Shown here piece after piece: positions 26,801 through 34,390 of a stretch of DNA of 64,000 nt. The notes under the pieces were generated by a model that did not search any database, was not told the DNA's origin, and saw only the letters and a program-made list of their open reading frames with translations. This DNA comes from Tahibacter harae (GTDB lineage Bacteria; Pseudomonadota; Gammaproteobacteria; Xanthomonadales; Rhodanobacteraceae), in the NCBI RefSeq assembly GCF_024437735.1, contig NZ_JANFQO010000026.1, forward strand, positions 21,642 through 85,641, in the 5' to 3' direction. Numbering within the stretch: position 1 is the first letter of the stretch; each line of letters starts with the position of its first letter. Both the position numbers and the translations under genes were made by a program.

Positions 26801-26977
26801 CTGGACGGCGAACAGCCCTGGGCCACGCACAGCTTCGCCGTGACTTCCGGCGTGCACGAGCTGCGCTGGCTCTACAGCAAGAACGCTTCGGGCAGCGCCG
26901 GCCTGGATGCGGCCTGGATCGACAACGTGGTGCTGAACCAGTCGCCGACCTGCATCTTCCAGGGCGGCTTCGAGTAA
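23825..26977 (+). CDS. Secreted SBBP beta-propeller protein with TSP3-type repeats
   Basis: A 1050-residue exported protein. The leader (LIRLFLAACLAACTSAQGA) contains two LAAC lipobox-like tetrads, so it may be a lipoprotein (acylated at Cys14 or Cys18) or be cut at AQG-A. Residues about 33-240 match the DUF7948-type domain found before SBBP repeats (RFEANQGQ; YSRVYPGIDLVYYGSEGRLE). A beta-propeller with SBBP-like blades (VITYASYFGG; FSTYFGGHASEPNLAALAVD) runs to about 735. Then come thrombospondin type-3-like calcium-binding DxDxDG repeats (about 740-890; DSDNDGIGDNADPDRDNDG) and a C-terminal domain ending in AWIDNVVLNQSPTCIFQGGFE. The last residues resemble the DGFE motif of the giant protein. 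Substrate and role are unknown; surface binding or calcium-dependent structure is inferred. Confidence 0.85.
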   Translation: MSDSCLIRLFLAACLAACTSAQGAPAPPAYATGADLRFEANQGQFAGSVDFLARGPHYEVALDGAAATLLLAAPGPARATRPLVIRAEGARATARAKAARPYASRTNYLSGGKSAWHRDVTNYAEVSYSRVYPGIDLVYYGSEGRLEFDFRVAPKADPGHIRLAIEGADSVRLDDNGDLRLSLAGQEVIQHAPVAYQLGRDGSRERREARYVLDGEKQVRLALGEYDRRRELAIDPVITYASYFGGAFTDTAYALRTDPAGNLYLLASTYSSGLGSANGHTPDYRSERYAYVSWNGCFGCADGPPGWSQVARTEYTRSQTLLVTKFAPDGRSIIYATYINGAEQLILAGKEAAVSPSGELFLAFSLYNPTPTLPLVNPQATTGPGWAARLNAAGNGFVYASYYPYNFERSVAVDGSDRLVVGASTINSTFPTVNQIPGQTCPSGQNMGVVRLGAAGAVDFAGCLGGTSSDNVRAVAVDASNDIYLFGRTASSNFPAVNPLPGAPTGGGYSLALVRIDGTTRAIEFSSRFGNNDGSSYASDMVLAPGGRVVIAGTTWSSRLQAVNAFQPNLAMPPDSYLNDGYGSCADYNYACADFDYYLASIDPNTSSVVFSTYFGGHASEPNLAALAVDSAGYIHLLGGTLSSDLPLRQPLQASFGGTSDVLLARFSPQGRLNFSTYIGGPNADTAANASGAITPAPGGGVWLATNAQAGFPVTGDALQPAAAGDYDVALARISFSGLTDSDGDGVPDASDFAPANAAEWENHDGDAIGDNADTDDDNDTFADANDRFPFDPAEHLDSDNDGKGDNGDRFPSIALDKYDFDNDGTGDNADTDADNDGVLYDGINYVYDDRFPLDASESVDSDNDGIGDNADPDRDNDGLANASDPLPGNPDEPKATFTGFHVGDTTTFRKPLPHGFDAIYDWDHTWTAASDSTADGPLKGYALTSRQLGHNETSGVKARTCITDELSFDARVSSAPGDQFQFLIDGVVKLTLDGEQPWATHSFAVTSGVHELRWLYSKNASGSAGLDAAWIDNVVLNQSPTCIFQGGFE

Positions 26978-26981
26978 ATCC

Positions 26982-27019
26982 TGCCGTGTGGTGCGCCGGA
27001 TCCGGCGCAGCACACGGCA
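26982..27019. other. Long hairpin after the SBBP-repeat gene
   Basis: Arms tgccgtgt and acacggca (8 bp) enclose a second 8-bp stem tgcgccgg / ccggcgca, with a small internal mismatch and a 2-base loop. It begins 5 bases after the stop codon. No T-tract follows, so it may be a terminator of the U-poor type or protect the 3' end of the mRNA. Confidence 0.5.
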
Positions 27020-27123
27020 ATGGCCGGCCCCGCGCCGGCGCGACGCTGGACGCGCGGCCACAAACCGGGACACCCGCGCAACCATCCGGACAGCAGCACC
27101 CAACCGGCCTCGGCCGGCCGCTT

Positions 27124-27139
27124 ATGCCAAATCTGGCAT
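27124..27139. promoter_or_regulatory. Dyad upstream of the soe operon
   Basis: A 16-base inverted repeat, atgcca-aatc-tggcat, sits 81 bases upstream of soeA. The position and symmetry fit an operator for a dimeric regulator. No known consensus is recognised and no regulator gene is adjacent. Confidence 0.35.
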
Positions 27140-27219
27140 CAGCTCCGGTACCATGCGCGGGCCAAGCGCCCGCCCGGCGGCGCGCCAGCCCGCACGTTCC
27201 GTCCCGAGCACCGCCGCGA

Positions 27220-30000
27220 ATGACCCATGCCAATCTGAAGCTGCACGAGCCGGTCGGCGACGAGGTGAAAACGACCACCTGCTACATGTGCGCCTGCCGG
27301 TGCGGCATCAAAGTCCATCTCAAGGACGGCAAGGTCCGCTATATCCAGGGCAATCCGGATCATCCGGTGAACCGCGGCGTGATCTGCGCCAAAGGCTCGG
27401 CCGGCATCATGCAGCACTACTCGCCGGCGCGGCTGCGCAAGCCGCTGCTGCGCGTGGGCGAGCGCGGCAAGGGCGAGTTCCGTGAAATCGAATGGGACGA
27501 GGCCCTGGCCCTGGCCACGCAATGGCTGGGCGACATACGCCGGCGCAATCCGGACGAACTGGCGTTCTTCACCGGCCGCGACCAGTCCCAGGCGCTGACC
27601 GGCTGGTGGGCGCAGCAGTTCGGCACCATCAATTACGCCGCCCACGGCGGCTTCTGCTCGGTCAACATGGCCGCCGCCGGCATGTACACCTTCGGCGGCT
27701 CGTTCTGGGAATTCGGCGAGCCGGACTGGGAGCACACGCGCTATCTCATGATGTTCGGCGTGGCCGAGGATCATGACTCCAACCCGATCAAGCTGGGCCT
27801 GGGCAAGCTCAAGCAGCGCGGCGCCAAGCTGCTCGCGATCAATCCCGTGCGCACCGGCTATGCCGCCATTGCCGACGAATGGCTGGGTATACGCCCGGGC
27901 ACCGACGGCCTGTTCGTCGGCGCGCTGATCCAGGAACTGCTCAACCACGACTGGGTCGATTTCGACTATCTGGTGCGCTATACCAACGCGCACCATCTGG
28001 TCGTGCGCGACCCCGGCGGCGCCGACGACGGCCTGATCGCGCGCGATGCCGCCGGCACGCCGCTGTGCTGGACGCGCGACGCGGGTGCGGCACGCGCCGA
28101 TGCCGTTGGCATCGCACCCGTCGTGGTCGGCGAATACACCCTGGACGATGGCCGCCGCGCGGTGCCGGCCTTCCAGCTGCTGGCCGAACGCTTCCTCGCC
28201 GCGGAATATTCCGCCGACGCCGTCGCGCCGCAGTGCGGCATCGACGCGGCCGCCATTCGCCGCATCGCCGCGGAGATCGCCGATGCGGCCTTCCGCCAGG
28301 AAATCCGCCTGCCCGTGGCCTGGACCGATGTCTGGGGCCGCCAGCACAGCGAAATGATCGGCCGGCCGGTGTCGCTGCATGCGATGCGCGGCATATCCGC
28401 GCACAGCAACGGTTTCCACACCTGCCGTCTGCTGCATACGCTGCAGATGCTGCTGGGCGCGATCGACACTCCGGGCGGCTTCCGCTACCAGCCGCCCTAT
28501 CCCAAGGGCGTGCCGCCGGCGAACCGGCCGGGCAAGTCGCGCAAGCCCGACGGCACGCTGGACGCGGGCCCGCTGGGCTACGTGCACGCGCCAGAAGACC
28601 TGCTGGTCGATGCCGAGGGCAATCCGCGACGCCTGGACAAGGCGTTCTCCTGGCAGCATCCCCTGGCCGTGCACGGCATGCTGCAGAGCGTGATCGCCAA
28701 CGCCGTCGCCGGCGATCCCTGCCGCATAGACACCTTGTTCCTGTTCATGGCCAACATGAGCTGGAATTCGGCCATGAACACCACCGGCACGCGGCGCATG
28801 CTGGTGGAGAAAGATGACGGCGGCGAATACAAGATCCCGCGCATCATCTACGTCGACGCCTACGCTTCGGAGATGGTGGAATTCGCCGACCTGGTGCTGC
28901 CCGATACCACGTACCTGGAGCGCCACGACTGCATTTCGCTGCTGGACCGGCCCATCTCCGATGCCGACGGCGCCAGCGATGCGATACGCCATCCGGTGGT
29001 GCAGCCCGACCGCGACGTGCGCCCATTCCAGGACGTGCTGCTGGACCTGGGCACGCGCCTGGGCCTGCCCGGCTGCCTGCGCGAGGACGGCTCGCCGCGT
29101 TATCCCGGCGGCTTCCCGCAGTACATGGTGGAACACGAACGCGCGCCCAGCGTGGGCCTGCTGGCCGGCTGGCGCGGCCGCGACGGCAGCCGCGAAGGCA
29201 CCGGCGAACCGAATCCGCAGCAGCTGGAGCGCTACAAGGAACACGGCGCGTTCTGGCATGCGGAAGTGCCCGCCGCCGGCCGCTACTACAAGATGGCCAA
29301 CCGCGATTACCTGGACTGGGCGCGCGGCCTGGGCTTCGTCGGCTCCACCCATGCGCAGGTGATGGAGCTGTATTCGGAACGTTTGCAGCGCTTCCGCCTG
29401 GCCGCTCAGGGCCATGGCGCAGTGCAGCCGCCGGCGCGCGAGCGCGAGCGCGTGGCGCGCTATTTCGATCCGCTGCCGTTCTGGTACGCGCCGTTTGAAT
29501 GGAGCCATGTCGACCTGGCGCGCTATCCCATCGCCGCGATCACCCAGCGCCCCATGTTCATGTACCACGCCTGGGGATCGCAGAACGCCTGGCTGCGCCA
29601 GATCACCGCGCGCAATTTCCTCTACATCCACCCGCAGACAGCACAGGCGCTGGACCTGCGCGACGACGACTGGGTCTGGGTGGAATCGCCGCACGGCCGC
29701 ATCCGCGTGCCGGTGCGCTGCCACAACGGCACCGAGCCGGGCACGGTATGGAGCTGGAATGCCATCGGCAAGAAGCGCGGCGCCTGGAAGCTGGCGCCGG
29801 ATGCACCCGAATCGCAGCAGGGCTTCCTGCTCAACCATGTCATCACCGAGCTGCTGCCGCCGCGCGCCGGCGGCTACCGCTACGCCAATGCCGATCCCGT
29901 CACCGGCCAGGCGGCCTGGTTCGATCTGCGCGTGCGCATAGAGAAAGCCGCCGACGAACCGGAAACCCAGCCGCACCGCGTCGAGGTCGCCCGCGCATGA
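27220..30000 (+). CDS. soeA: Molybdopterin oxidoreductase, probable sulfite dehydrogenase SoeA
   Basis: A 926-residue catalytic subunit of the DMSO-reductase family. The N-terminal [4Fe-4S] ligands are C21-x2-C24-x3-C28 and C56 (CYMCACRCG; VICAKGSAG). The HYSPARLRKPLLR segment follows, then GGFCSVNMAAAG, in which C146 is at the usual molybdenum-ligand position. The C-terminal molydopterin-binding domain (ITQRPMFMYHAWGSQNAWLR) is intact. No Tat signal is present, so the enzyme is cytoplasmic. Together with the FeS protein and the DmsC-type anchor downstream, this matches SoeABC, which oxidises sulfite to sulfate and passes electrons to quinone. Related cytoplasmic Mo enzymes cannot be excluded. 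ATG 27220 places the cluster motif 20 residues in, and its stop overlaps soeB by ATGA. Confidence 0.85.
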   Translation: MTHANLKLHEPVGDEVKTTTCYMCACRCGIKVHLKDGKVRYIQGNPDHPVNRGVICAKGSAGIMQHYSPARLRKPLLRVGERGKGEFREIEWDEALALATQWLGDIRRRNPDELAFFTGRDQSQALTGWWAQQFGTINYAAHGGFCSVNMAAAGMYTFGGSFWEFGEPDWEHTRYLMMFGVAEDHDSNPIKLGLGKLKQRGAKLLAINPVRTGYAAIADEWLGIRPGTDGLFVGALIQELLNHDWVDFDYLVRYTNAHHLVVRDPGGADDGLIARDAAGTPLCWTRDAGAARADAVGIAPVVVGEYTLDDGRRAVPAFQLLAERFLAAEYSADAVAPQCGIDAAAIRRIAAEIADAAFRQEIRLPVAWTDVWGRQHSEMIGRPVSLHAMRGISAHSNGFHTCRLLHTLQMLLGAIDTPGGFRYQPPYPKGVPPANRPGKSRKPDGTLDAGPLGYVHAPEDLLVDAEGNPRRLDKAFSWQHPLAVHGMLQSVIANAVAGDPCRIDTLFLFMANMSWNSAMNTTGTRRMLVEKDDGGEYKIPRIIYVDAYASEMVEFADLVLPDTTYLERHDCISLLDRPISDADGASDAIRHPVVQPDRDVRPFQDVLLDLGTRLGLPGCLREDGSPRYPGGFPQYMVEHERAPSVGLLAGWRGRDGSREGTGEPNPQQLERYKEHGAFWHAEVPAAGRYYKMANRDYLDWARGLGFVGSTHAQVMELYSERLQRFRLAAQGHGAVQPPARERERVARYFDPLPFWYAPFEWSHVDLARYPIAAITQRPMFMYHAWGSQNAWLRQITARNFLYIHPQTAQALDLRDDDWVWVESPHGRIRVPVRCHNGTEPGTVWSWNAIGKKRGAWKLAPDAPESQQGFLLNHVITELLPPRAGGYRYANADPVTGQAAWFDLRVRIEKAADEPETQPHRVEVARA

Positions 30001-30809
30001 CGATGCTGCCCGCGCCGGCCCGCAGAAAGCTGGGCCTGGTCATCGATCTGGACACCTGCGTGGGCTGCCATGCCTGCGCGGTGGCCTGCAAGGAATGGAA
30101 CGACGGCGGCCAGTTCGGTCCGCTGCCCGACGAGGACGCCTACGGCGCCGAGCCGCTGGGCGTTTGGTTCAACCGCATCCACAGCTACGAGGTGCAGCCG
30201 GAAGTCACGCCCGACAGCCAGGGCAACGGACCGCTGCAGCAACTGTACAAGACCGGCTTCGTCGAGAACGCGCCGGCCATGACGGTACATTTCCCGCGCT
30301 CCTGCCTGCACTGCGAGAAGCCCGACTGCGTCACCGTCTGCCCGACCGGCGCCAGCTACAAGCGCGCCGAGGACGGCATCGTGCTGGTGGACGAGGAAAA
30401 ATGCATAGGCTGCAAGCTGTGCTCCTGGGCCTGCCCCTACGGCGCGCGCGAATACAGCGAAAAACGCGGCGTAATGCAGAAATGCACCTTGTGCGTTGAC
30501 CGCATCTACAACGAAAGCTTCGCCCCGGCCGAGCGCCAGCCCGCCTGCGTCATGGCCTGCCCGACCCGCGCGCGGCATTTCGGCGACCTGGGCGATGCGG
30601 ACTCCGCCGTGTCGAAACTGGTGGCCGAACGCGAAGGCTATGCGCTGATGCCGGAACTGGGCTATGCGCCGGTCAACCGCTACCTGCCGCCGCGGCCGCG
30701 CCGCAACGGCTGCGGCGACAAGGCCGCCGCCGCCGACCACACCGAAACCCTCGACCGCGACCAGCTGCCGCCGCTGCTGCGCTGGGTGGACAAGCTGCTG
30801 TCGCGCTGA
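29997..30809 (+). CDS. soeB: 4Fe-4S electron transfer subunit, probable SoeB
   Basis: A 270-residue ferredoxin-like subunit of the DmsB/NrfC type with four cysteine groups for four [4Fe-4S] clusters: [14 protein letters not shown] (C21, C24, C27, C31), [30 protein letters not shown] and [13 protein letters not shown] with [13 protein letters not shown]. It would carry electrons from the molybdenum subunit to the membrane anchor. ATG 29997 overlaps the soeA stop (ATGA); a second ATG at 30003 is possible. No Tat signal is present, consistent with a cytoplasmic complex. The C-terminal tail ([14 protein letters not shown]) is polar and low in complexity. Confidence 0.92.
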   Translation: MTMLPAPARRKLGLVIDLDTCVGCHACAVACKEWNDGGQFGPLPDEDAYGAEPLGVWFNRIHSYEVQPEVTPDSQGNGPLQQLYKTGFVENAPAMTVHFPRSCLHCEKPDCVTVCPTGASYKRAEDGIVLVDEEKCIGCKLCSWACPYGAREYSEKRGVMQKCTLCVDRIYNESFAPAERQPACVMACPTRARHFGDLGDADSAVSKLVAEREGYALMPELGYAPVNRYLPPRPRRNGCGDKAAAADHTETLDRDQLPPLLRWVDKLLSR

Positions 30810-30837
30810 TCTTTCACTTCTGCCAACAGGTATACCC

Positions 30838-31164
30838 ATGCTGCTCAGCACCACGCACCAGCTCGAAGGCCATCCGGTACGGCAATACCTCGGCCTGGTC
30901 AGCGGCGAAGCCATACTCGGCGCCAATGTGTTCCGCGATTTCTTCGCCGGCATCCGCGACATCCTCGGCGGCCGCTCCGGCAGCTACGAGAAGGTGCTGC
31001 GCAAGGCCAAGGAAGCCGCGATCGAGGACATGGTCGAAGCGGCCAAGGACCTCGGCGCCAACGCCGTCGTCGGCATCGACTTCGACTACGAGACCGTGCA
31101 GATCAAGGAAGGCGGCGACATGCTGATGGTCACCGTCACCGGCACCGCCGTAGTCACCGGCTAG
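30838..31164 (+). CDS. YbjQ-family (UPF0145) protein within the soe operon
   Basis: A 108-residue YbjQ/UPF0145 protein, a small cytoplasmic family forming ring-shaped oligomers, with no proven function and sometimes described as heavy-metal-binding. Typical segments are [40 protein letters not shown] and [16 protein letters not shown]. Length matches E. coli YbjQ (107). It sits 28 bases after soeB and 19 bases before soeC on the same strand, so it is almost certainly cotranscribed with the sulfite dehydrogenase genes. A role in assembly or metal handling for that complex is only inference. Confidence 0.93.
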   Translation: MLLSTTHQLEGHPVRQYLGLVSGEAILGANVFRDFFAGIRDILGGRSGSYEKVLRKAKEAAIEDMVEAAKDLGANAVVGIDFDYETVQIKEGGDMLMVTVTGTAVVTG

Positions 31165-31183
31165 GCCGGAGCACGCGCGCACC

Positions 31184-32167
31184 ATGCATCCGGCGCTGTC
31201 GGTCATCTTCTTCACTACGCTCTCCGGCGCGGGCTACGGCCTGCTCGCCCTGCTCGGCGCCGGCCTGGCCCTGGACCTGTGGCCGCGCGAAACCGCGTCG
31301 CTACTCTGGCCGCTGGGCCTGGGCGCGCTGCTGACCAGCACCGGCCTGCTCGCTTCCATGGCCCATCTGGGCCAGCCGCTGCGCGCCTGGCGCGCCTTCA
31401 GCCAATGGCGCAGTTCCTGGCTGTCGCGCGAAGGCGTCTGCGCCGTCACCAGCTACCTGCCCATGGCCGCGATCGCGTTGCTGGCGCTGCGCCAGGATGC
31501 GCAGCTGCCCTGGCCGGCCGCAGCGCGCCTGGCCGGCGCCGCACTGCTAGCCGCGGCCCTGCTCACCGTGTTCTGCACCGCGCGCATCTATTCCAGCCTG
31601 CGCACCATTCCCGCCTGGCACAACGCCTGGGTCGCGCCGGGCTACCTGCTGTTCGCCGCCTATTCCGGCGGCCTGTGGCTATGGCTGCTGGCCGCGCTGC
31701 ACCAGGTCGGCGCGCCGCTGCCGTGGGACCGCCTGGGCCTGGCGCCCGGCCCGCTCATGGGCCTGGTCGGCGCGGCGCTGCTGGTGACCGCGCTGAAACT
31801 GGCCTACTGGCGCCGCATTGACGGTCCCGCCGCCGTCGCCGACATAGGCAGCGCGACGGGGCTGGGCCGCTACGGCACGGTCAGCGCCTTTGAAAAACCC
31901 CACACCGAATACAATTACATCAATCGCGAAATGGGATTTGTGCTGGCACGCAAGCACGCGGCGCGGCTGCGCGCCTTCGCCCTGGTCTGCGGCCTGGGAC
32001 TGCCGCTGCTGGGCGTACTCGCCGCGATCCGTCTGCCGGATTATTCGCCCTCCTTCGCCGCGCTGGCCCTGCTCAGCGGCAGCCTGGGCATCTTCGTCGA
32101 GCGCTGGCTGTTCTTCGCCGAAGCACGCCATGTTGTAAACCTTTATTACGGCGCACGCCGCGTATAA
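31184..32167 (+). CDS. soeC: DmsC-type membrane anchor, probable SoeC
   Basis: A 327-residue integral membrane protein with about eight helices, matching the DmsC family of anchor subunits. Recognisable features are the N-terminal HPALSVIFFTTLSGAGYGLL, LGQPLRAWRAFSQWRSSWLS, the CTARIYSSLRTIPAWHN loop, and GTVSAFEKPHTEYNYINREM near the C-terminus. It would bind quinone and anchor SoeAB on the cytoplasmic face. It is the last gene of the operon. A hairpin begins at the base after its stop codon. Confidence 0.9.
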   Translation: MHPALSVIFFTTLSGAGYGLLALLGAGLALDLWPRETASLLWPLGLGALLTSTGLLASMAHLGQPLRAWRAFSQWRSSWLSREGVCAVTSYLPMAAIALLALRQDAQLPWPAAARLAGAALLAAALLTVFCTARIYSSLRTIPAWHNAWVAPGYLLFAAYSGGLWLWLLAALHQVGAPLPWDRLGLAPGPLMGLVGAALLVTALKLAYWRRIDGPAAVADIGSATGLGRYGTVSAFEKPHTEYNYINREMGFVLARKHAARLRAFALVCGLGLPLLGVLAAIRLPDYSPSFAALALLSGSLGIFVERWLFFAEARHVVNLYYGARRV

Positions 32168-32199
32168 GCAGTTTTCCGCGCAAATGCGGGATAAACTGC
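32168..32199 (+). other. Hairpin directly after soeC
   Basis: Arms gcagttt / aaactgc (7 bp) with inner ccgc / gcgg pairing form a stem-loop right after the TAA. There is no T-tract, so termination by it alone is uncertain. It may separate soe transcription from the DUF481 gene. Confidence 0.45.
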
Positions 32200-32331
32200 A
32201 ACCGCGTCGGTTCCGGCCTGGTCCCGGTTCAGATCAGATTCAATCCTTCGCCGTAGTATCCGGCGCTCCTTGTGTCCGTGCCCCACGACACGGACATGCG
32301 CTCCCGATTTCATCGAAGAAGGGTGAACCCC

Positions 32332-33081
32332 ATGAAGAAACTCCTGATCGCCAGCGTTCTTTTCGCACTGCCGTTGTCCGCTTTCGCCGAAGACGGCTGG
32401 AAGGGTTCGGGTGAACTCGGCTTCGCCGCTTCGCGCGGCAATGCCAAGTCCGAAAACCTCAACGCCAAGCTGAATTTCAGCATGGAAGACGATACCTGGA
32501 AGGACAATTTCTACCTCAGCGCCCTGCGTTCCAAGGGCAACAGCACCTCGATCGAGACCATCGACGGCGTGCCCACCGCGGTGACCCGCTACGACTACAC
32601 CGCCAACCGCTATGAGGCCGGCGCCTCGGTCGGCTACAAGTTCGACGAACGCAGTTACCTGGTCGGCGCGCTGCGCTACGAGAACGATGACTTCTCGCCG
32701 TTCGAATACCAGGCCGTACTGTCGCTGGGCTACGGCTATACCGCGATCAAGAACGAACGCACCGAGCTGTCGTTCGAAGTCGGCCCCGGCTACAAGCGCT
32801 TCGAACCCATCCTCACCGGCGAGGCCGAATCCGACGTCGTCGGCCGCGGCCTGATCGGCTTCAAGCACCGCTTCAACGAAAACACCGCGTTCGAGAACAC
32901 CTTCCTGGTGGAAGCCGGTTCCGACAACACCTTCTATCAGAACGACGCCGGCCTGGTCGTCAACATGAACAAGACGCTGGCGCTGAAGCTCGGCTACCAG
33001 GTGCGTCACAACACCGACGTGGCCCCGGGCATCAAGAAGACCGACCAGCTGATGACGACCAACCTGGTCTACAACTTCTGA
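32332..33081 (+). CDS. DUF481 (YdiY-like) outer membrane beta-barrel protein
   Basis: A 249-residue outer membrane protein of the DUF481 family. The signal peptide (KKLLIASVLFALPLSAFA) is cleaved at about residue 19. The mature part is all beta with alternating hydrophobic strands (GELGFAASRGNAKSENLNAK; RYEAGASVGYKFDERSYLVG; LGYQVRHNTDVAPGIKKTDQ) and ends in F (NLVYNF), the usual C-terminal signal for barrel insertion by BamA. ATG 32332 is preceded by a purine-rich gaagaaggg about 11 bases upstream. It is monocistronic: a hairpin precedes it and a strong terminator follows at 33106. Confidence 0.93.
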   Translation: MKKLLIASVLFALPLSAFAEDGWKGSGELGFAASRGNAKSENLNAKLNFSMEDDTWKDNFYLSALRSKGNSTSIETIDGVPTAVTRYDYTANRYEAGASVGYKFDERSYLVGALRYENDDFSPFEYQAVLSLGYGYTAIKNERTELSFEVGPGYKRFEPILTGEAESDVVGRGLIGFKHRFNENTAFENTFLVEAGSDNTFYQNDAGLVVNMNKTLALKLGYQVRHNTDVAPGIKKTDQLMTTNLVYNF

Positions 33082-33105
33082 TCGTTTAAGTTTCCGCCGT
33101 TTCTT

Positions 33106-33136
33106 CAACGGGCCCCGCTGGGGCCCGTTGTTTTTT
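33106..33136 (+). terminator. Intrinsic terminator of the DUF481 gene
   Basis: A perfect 11-bp stem (caacgggcccc / ggggcccgttg) with a 3-base loop is followed by six T's (33131-33136). It lies 25 bases after the DUF481 stop and separates it from the convergent lodB gene. Confidence 0.95.
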
Positions 33137-33142
33137 GCGCGC

Positions 33143-34384
33143 TCAGCCGGCGTGATCTGCCGCGGCCGGCGGCCGGCGGCGCCGGGCCCAGAACGGCGAC
33201 TGGCCAAAGCGCAGCGGCGCGGCATAGGTGTCGTGGAAGCGGCGGCGGTAGTGCGCGTGTACGGCATCCATTTCGGCCAGGAAGGCAGCGCGCGCGGCAA
33301 TGGCGCCTTCCGCGCCGTGTTCGATCGCATTCGCCGCGCTCTCGGCCGAGGCCAGCGCATGGAACAGGCCCTGCGAGGCGATGGGATCGAAGGACAGTCC
33401 CGCATCGCCGATGGCGAAGAACCCTGCTGCCGCCGCCAGCCCGGCATCGTCGAGCACGGCGCTGCCGGCGGGACGCGCGTGCACGGAAGCGTCGGCCGCG
33501 GCGGGCAGCACTTCGGCGAGCAATCCATGGCGGCGCGCTTTCGCCAACAGCGCGGGCAGCGATTTCAGCCGGCGCAGTTCGGGATCCGCCGCATCCAGAT
33601 GAAAGGCCAGCACGCGCCGGCTGCCGGGCACACGCACGCTGTACCACCAGCCGTTGCTGTCGGCGCAGACGCGGGTGCAGTGATCCTCGTCGCCCGGCAG
33701 CGCCGCAAGGTGTACATGCAGGCAGATCAGCGCGTCCTCGACCCGGCGCTTCAGGCCGAGCTGGCGCGCGATGGCGGCCGTGCGGCCGGTGGCGTCGGCC
33801 AGCACCGGCGCCTGATGGATTTCCCCGGAGGCTTCGTCGGCGACCAGCCAGCGCCCGCCGTCGCGGCGCACGCGCAGCGGTCCGCAGTCGTCCACCAGTA
33901 CGGCGCCGGCTTCGGCCGCGCTGGCGCGCAGGTCGGCATCGAAGCGCACGCGATCCAGGTGCCAGCCGGCGCCGTTGGGATCGCGTAGCTGGTCGAACCA
34001 GACCGGCGTCTCGCCATCCCACTGCGCCACGGTGGCGCCGCGTTCCGCATGGCCGGCGGCAAGAAAACGCTCGAACGCGCCGCAGCGCTGCAACAGCACG
34101 CGCGCGGCGCCGGGGAGGGATTCACCGATGCGCGGCGCGGCCGCCGTGCCCGGCACGGCGTGCGCAACGGGCGCCGCCGCTGGCGCCCCAGGCACGGCCG
34201 CTGCCGCGGGCAAGGCTGCCGCCTCCGCAGCCGCCAGCCGTTGCGCGAAGGAAACCGCACCCGCCGCGGGCAGCGCCGTCCGCTCCAGCAGCAGCACCCT
34301 GCGCCACGGCCGCAGGCGGCAGGCCAGCGCCGAGCCCGCAGGCCCGGCACCGACGATGATCGCGTCCCAGGCGGTCGCCGCCAC
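33143..34384 (-). CDS. lodB: LodB-like FAD-dependent maturation flavoprotein
   Basis: A 413-residue flavoprotein with an N-terminal FAD-binding motif (DAIIVGAGPAGSALACRL, about 7-24) and the second FAD motif FFAIGDAGLSFDPIASQGLF near residue 320. This is the fold of tryptophan-halogenase and geranylgeranyl-reductase-like enzymes. It lies 6 bases after a lodA/goxA-type gene, the arrangement of lodAB. There LodB is needed to form the cysteine tryptophylquinone cofactor of LodA. The start codon is GTG (34384), supported by the FAD motif beginning six residues later. An Ala/Pro-rich segment (about residues 50-85) interrupts the region after the first FAD motif and is unusual in length. The name rests on context plus fold. 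Confidence 0.8.
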   Translation of the reverse strand: MAATAWDAIIVGAGPAGSALACRLRPWRRVLLLERTALPAAGAVSFAQRLAAAEAAALPAAAAVPGAPAAAPVAHAVPGTAAAPRIGESLPGAARVLLQRCGAFERFLAAGHAERGATVAQWDGETPVWFDQLRDPNGAGWHLDRVRFDADLRASAAEAGAVLVDDCGPLRVRRDGGRWLVADEASGEIHQAPVLADATGRTAAIARQLGLKRRVEDALICLHVHLAALPGDEDHCTRVCADSNGWWYSVRVPGSRRVLAFHLDAADPELRRLKSLPALLAKARRHGLLAEVLPAAADASVHARPAGSAVLDDAGLAAAAGFFAIGDAGLSFDPIASQGLFHALASAESAANAIEHGAEGAIAARAAFLAEMDAVHAHYRRRFHDTYAAPLRFGQSPFWARRRRPPAAADHAG

Positions 34385-34390
34385 GGGCGG

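Noticed and set aside
26986..27219. A longer N-terminus for SoeA
   Set aside because: The added 78 residues are Ala/Arg/Pro-rich with no Tat or other signal, overlap the hairpin and dyad, and family members begin shortly before the iron-sulfur motif.
27139..29976. A 945-codon minus-strand frame opposite soeA
   Set aside because: SoeA has all expected cofactor motifs; the antisense translation is His/Ala/Gly-rich with none.
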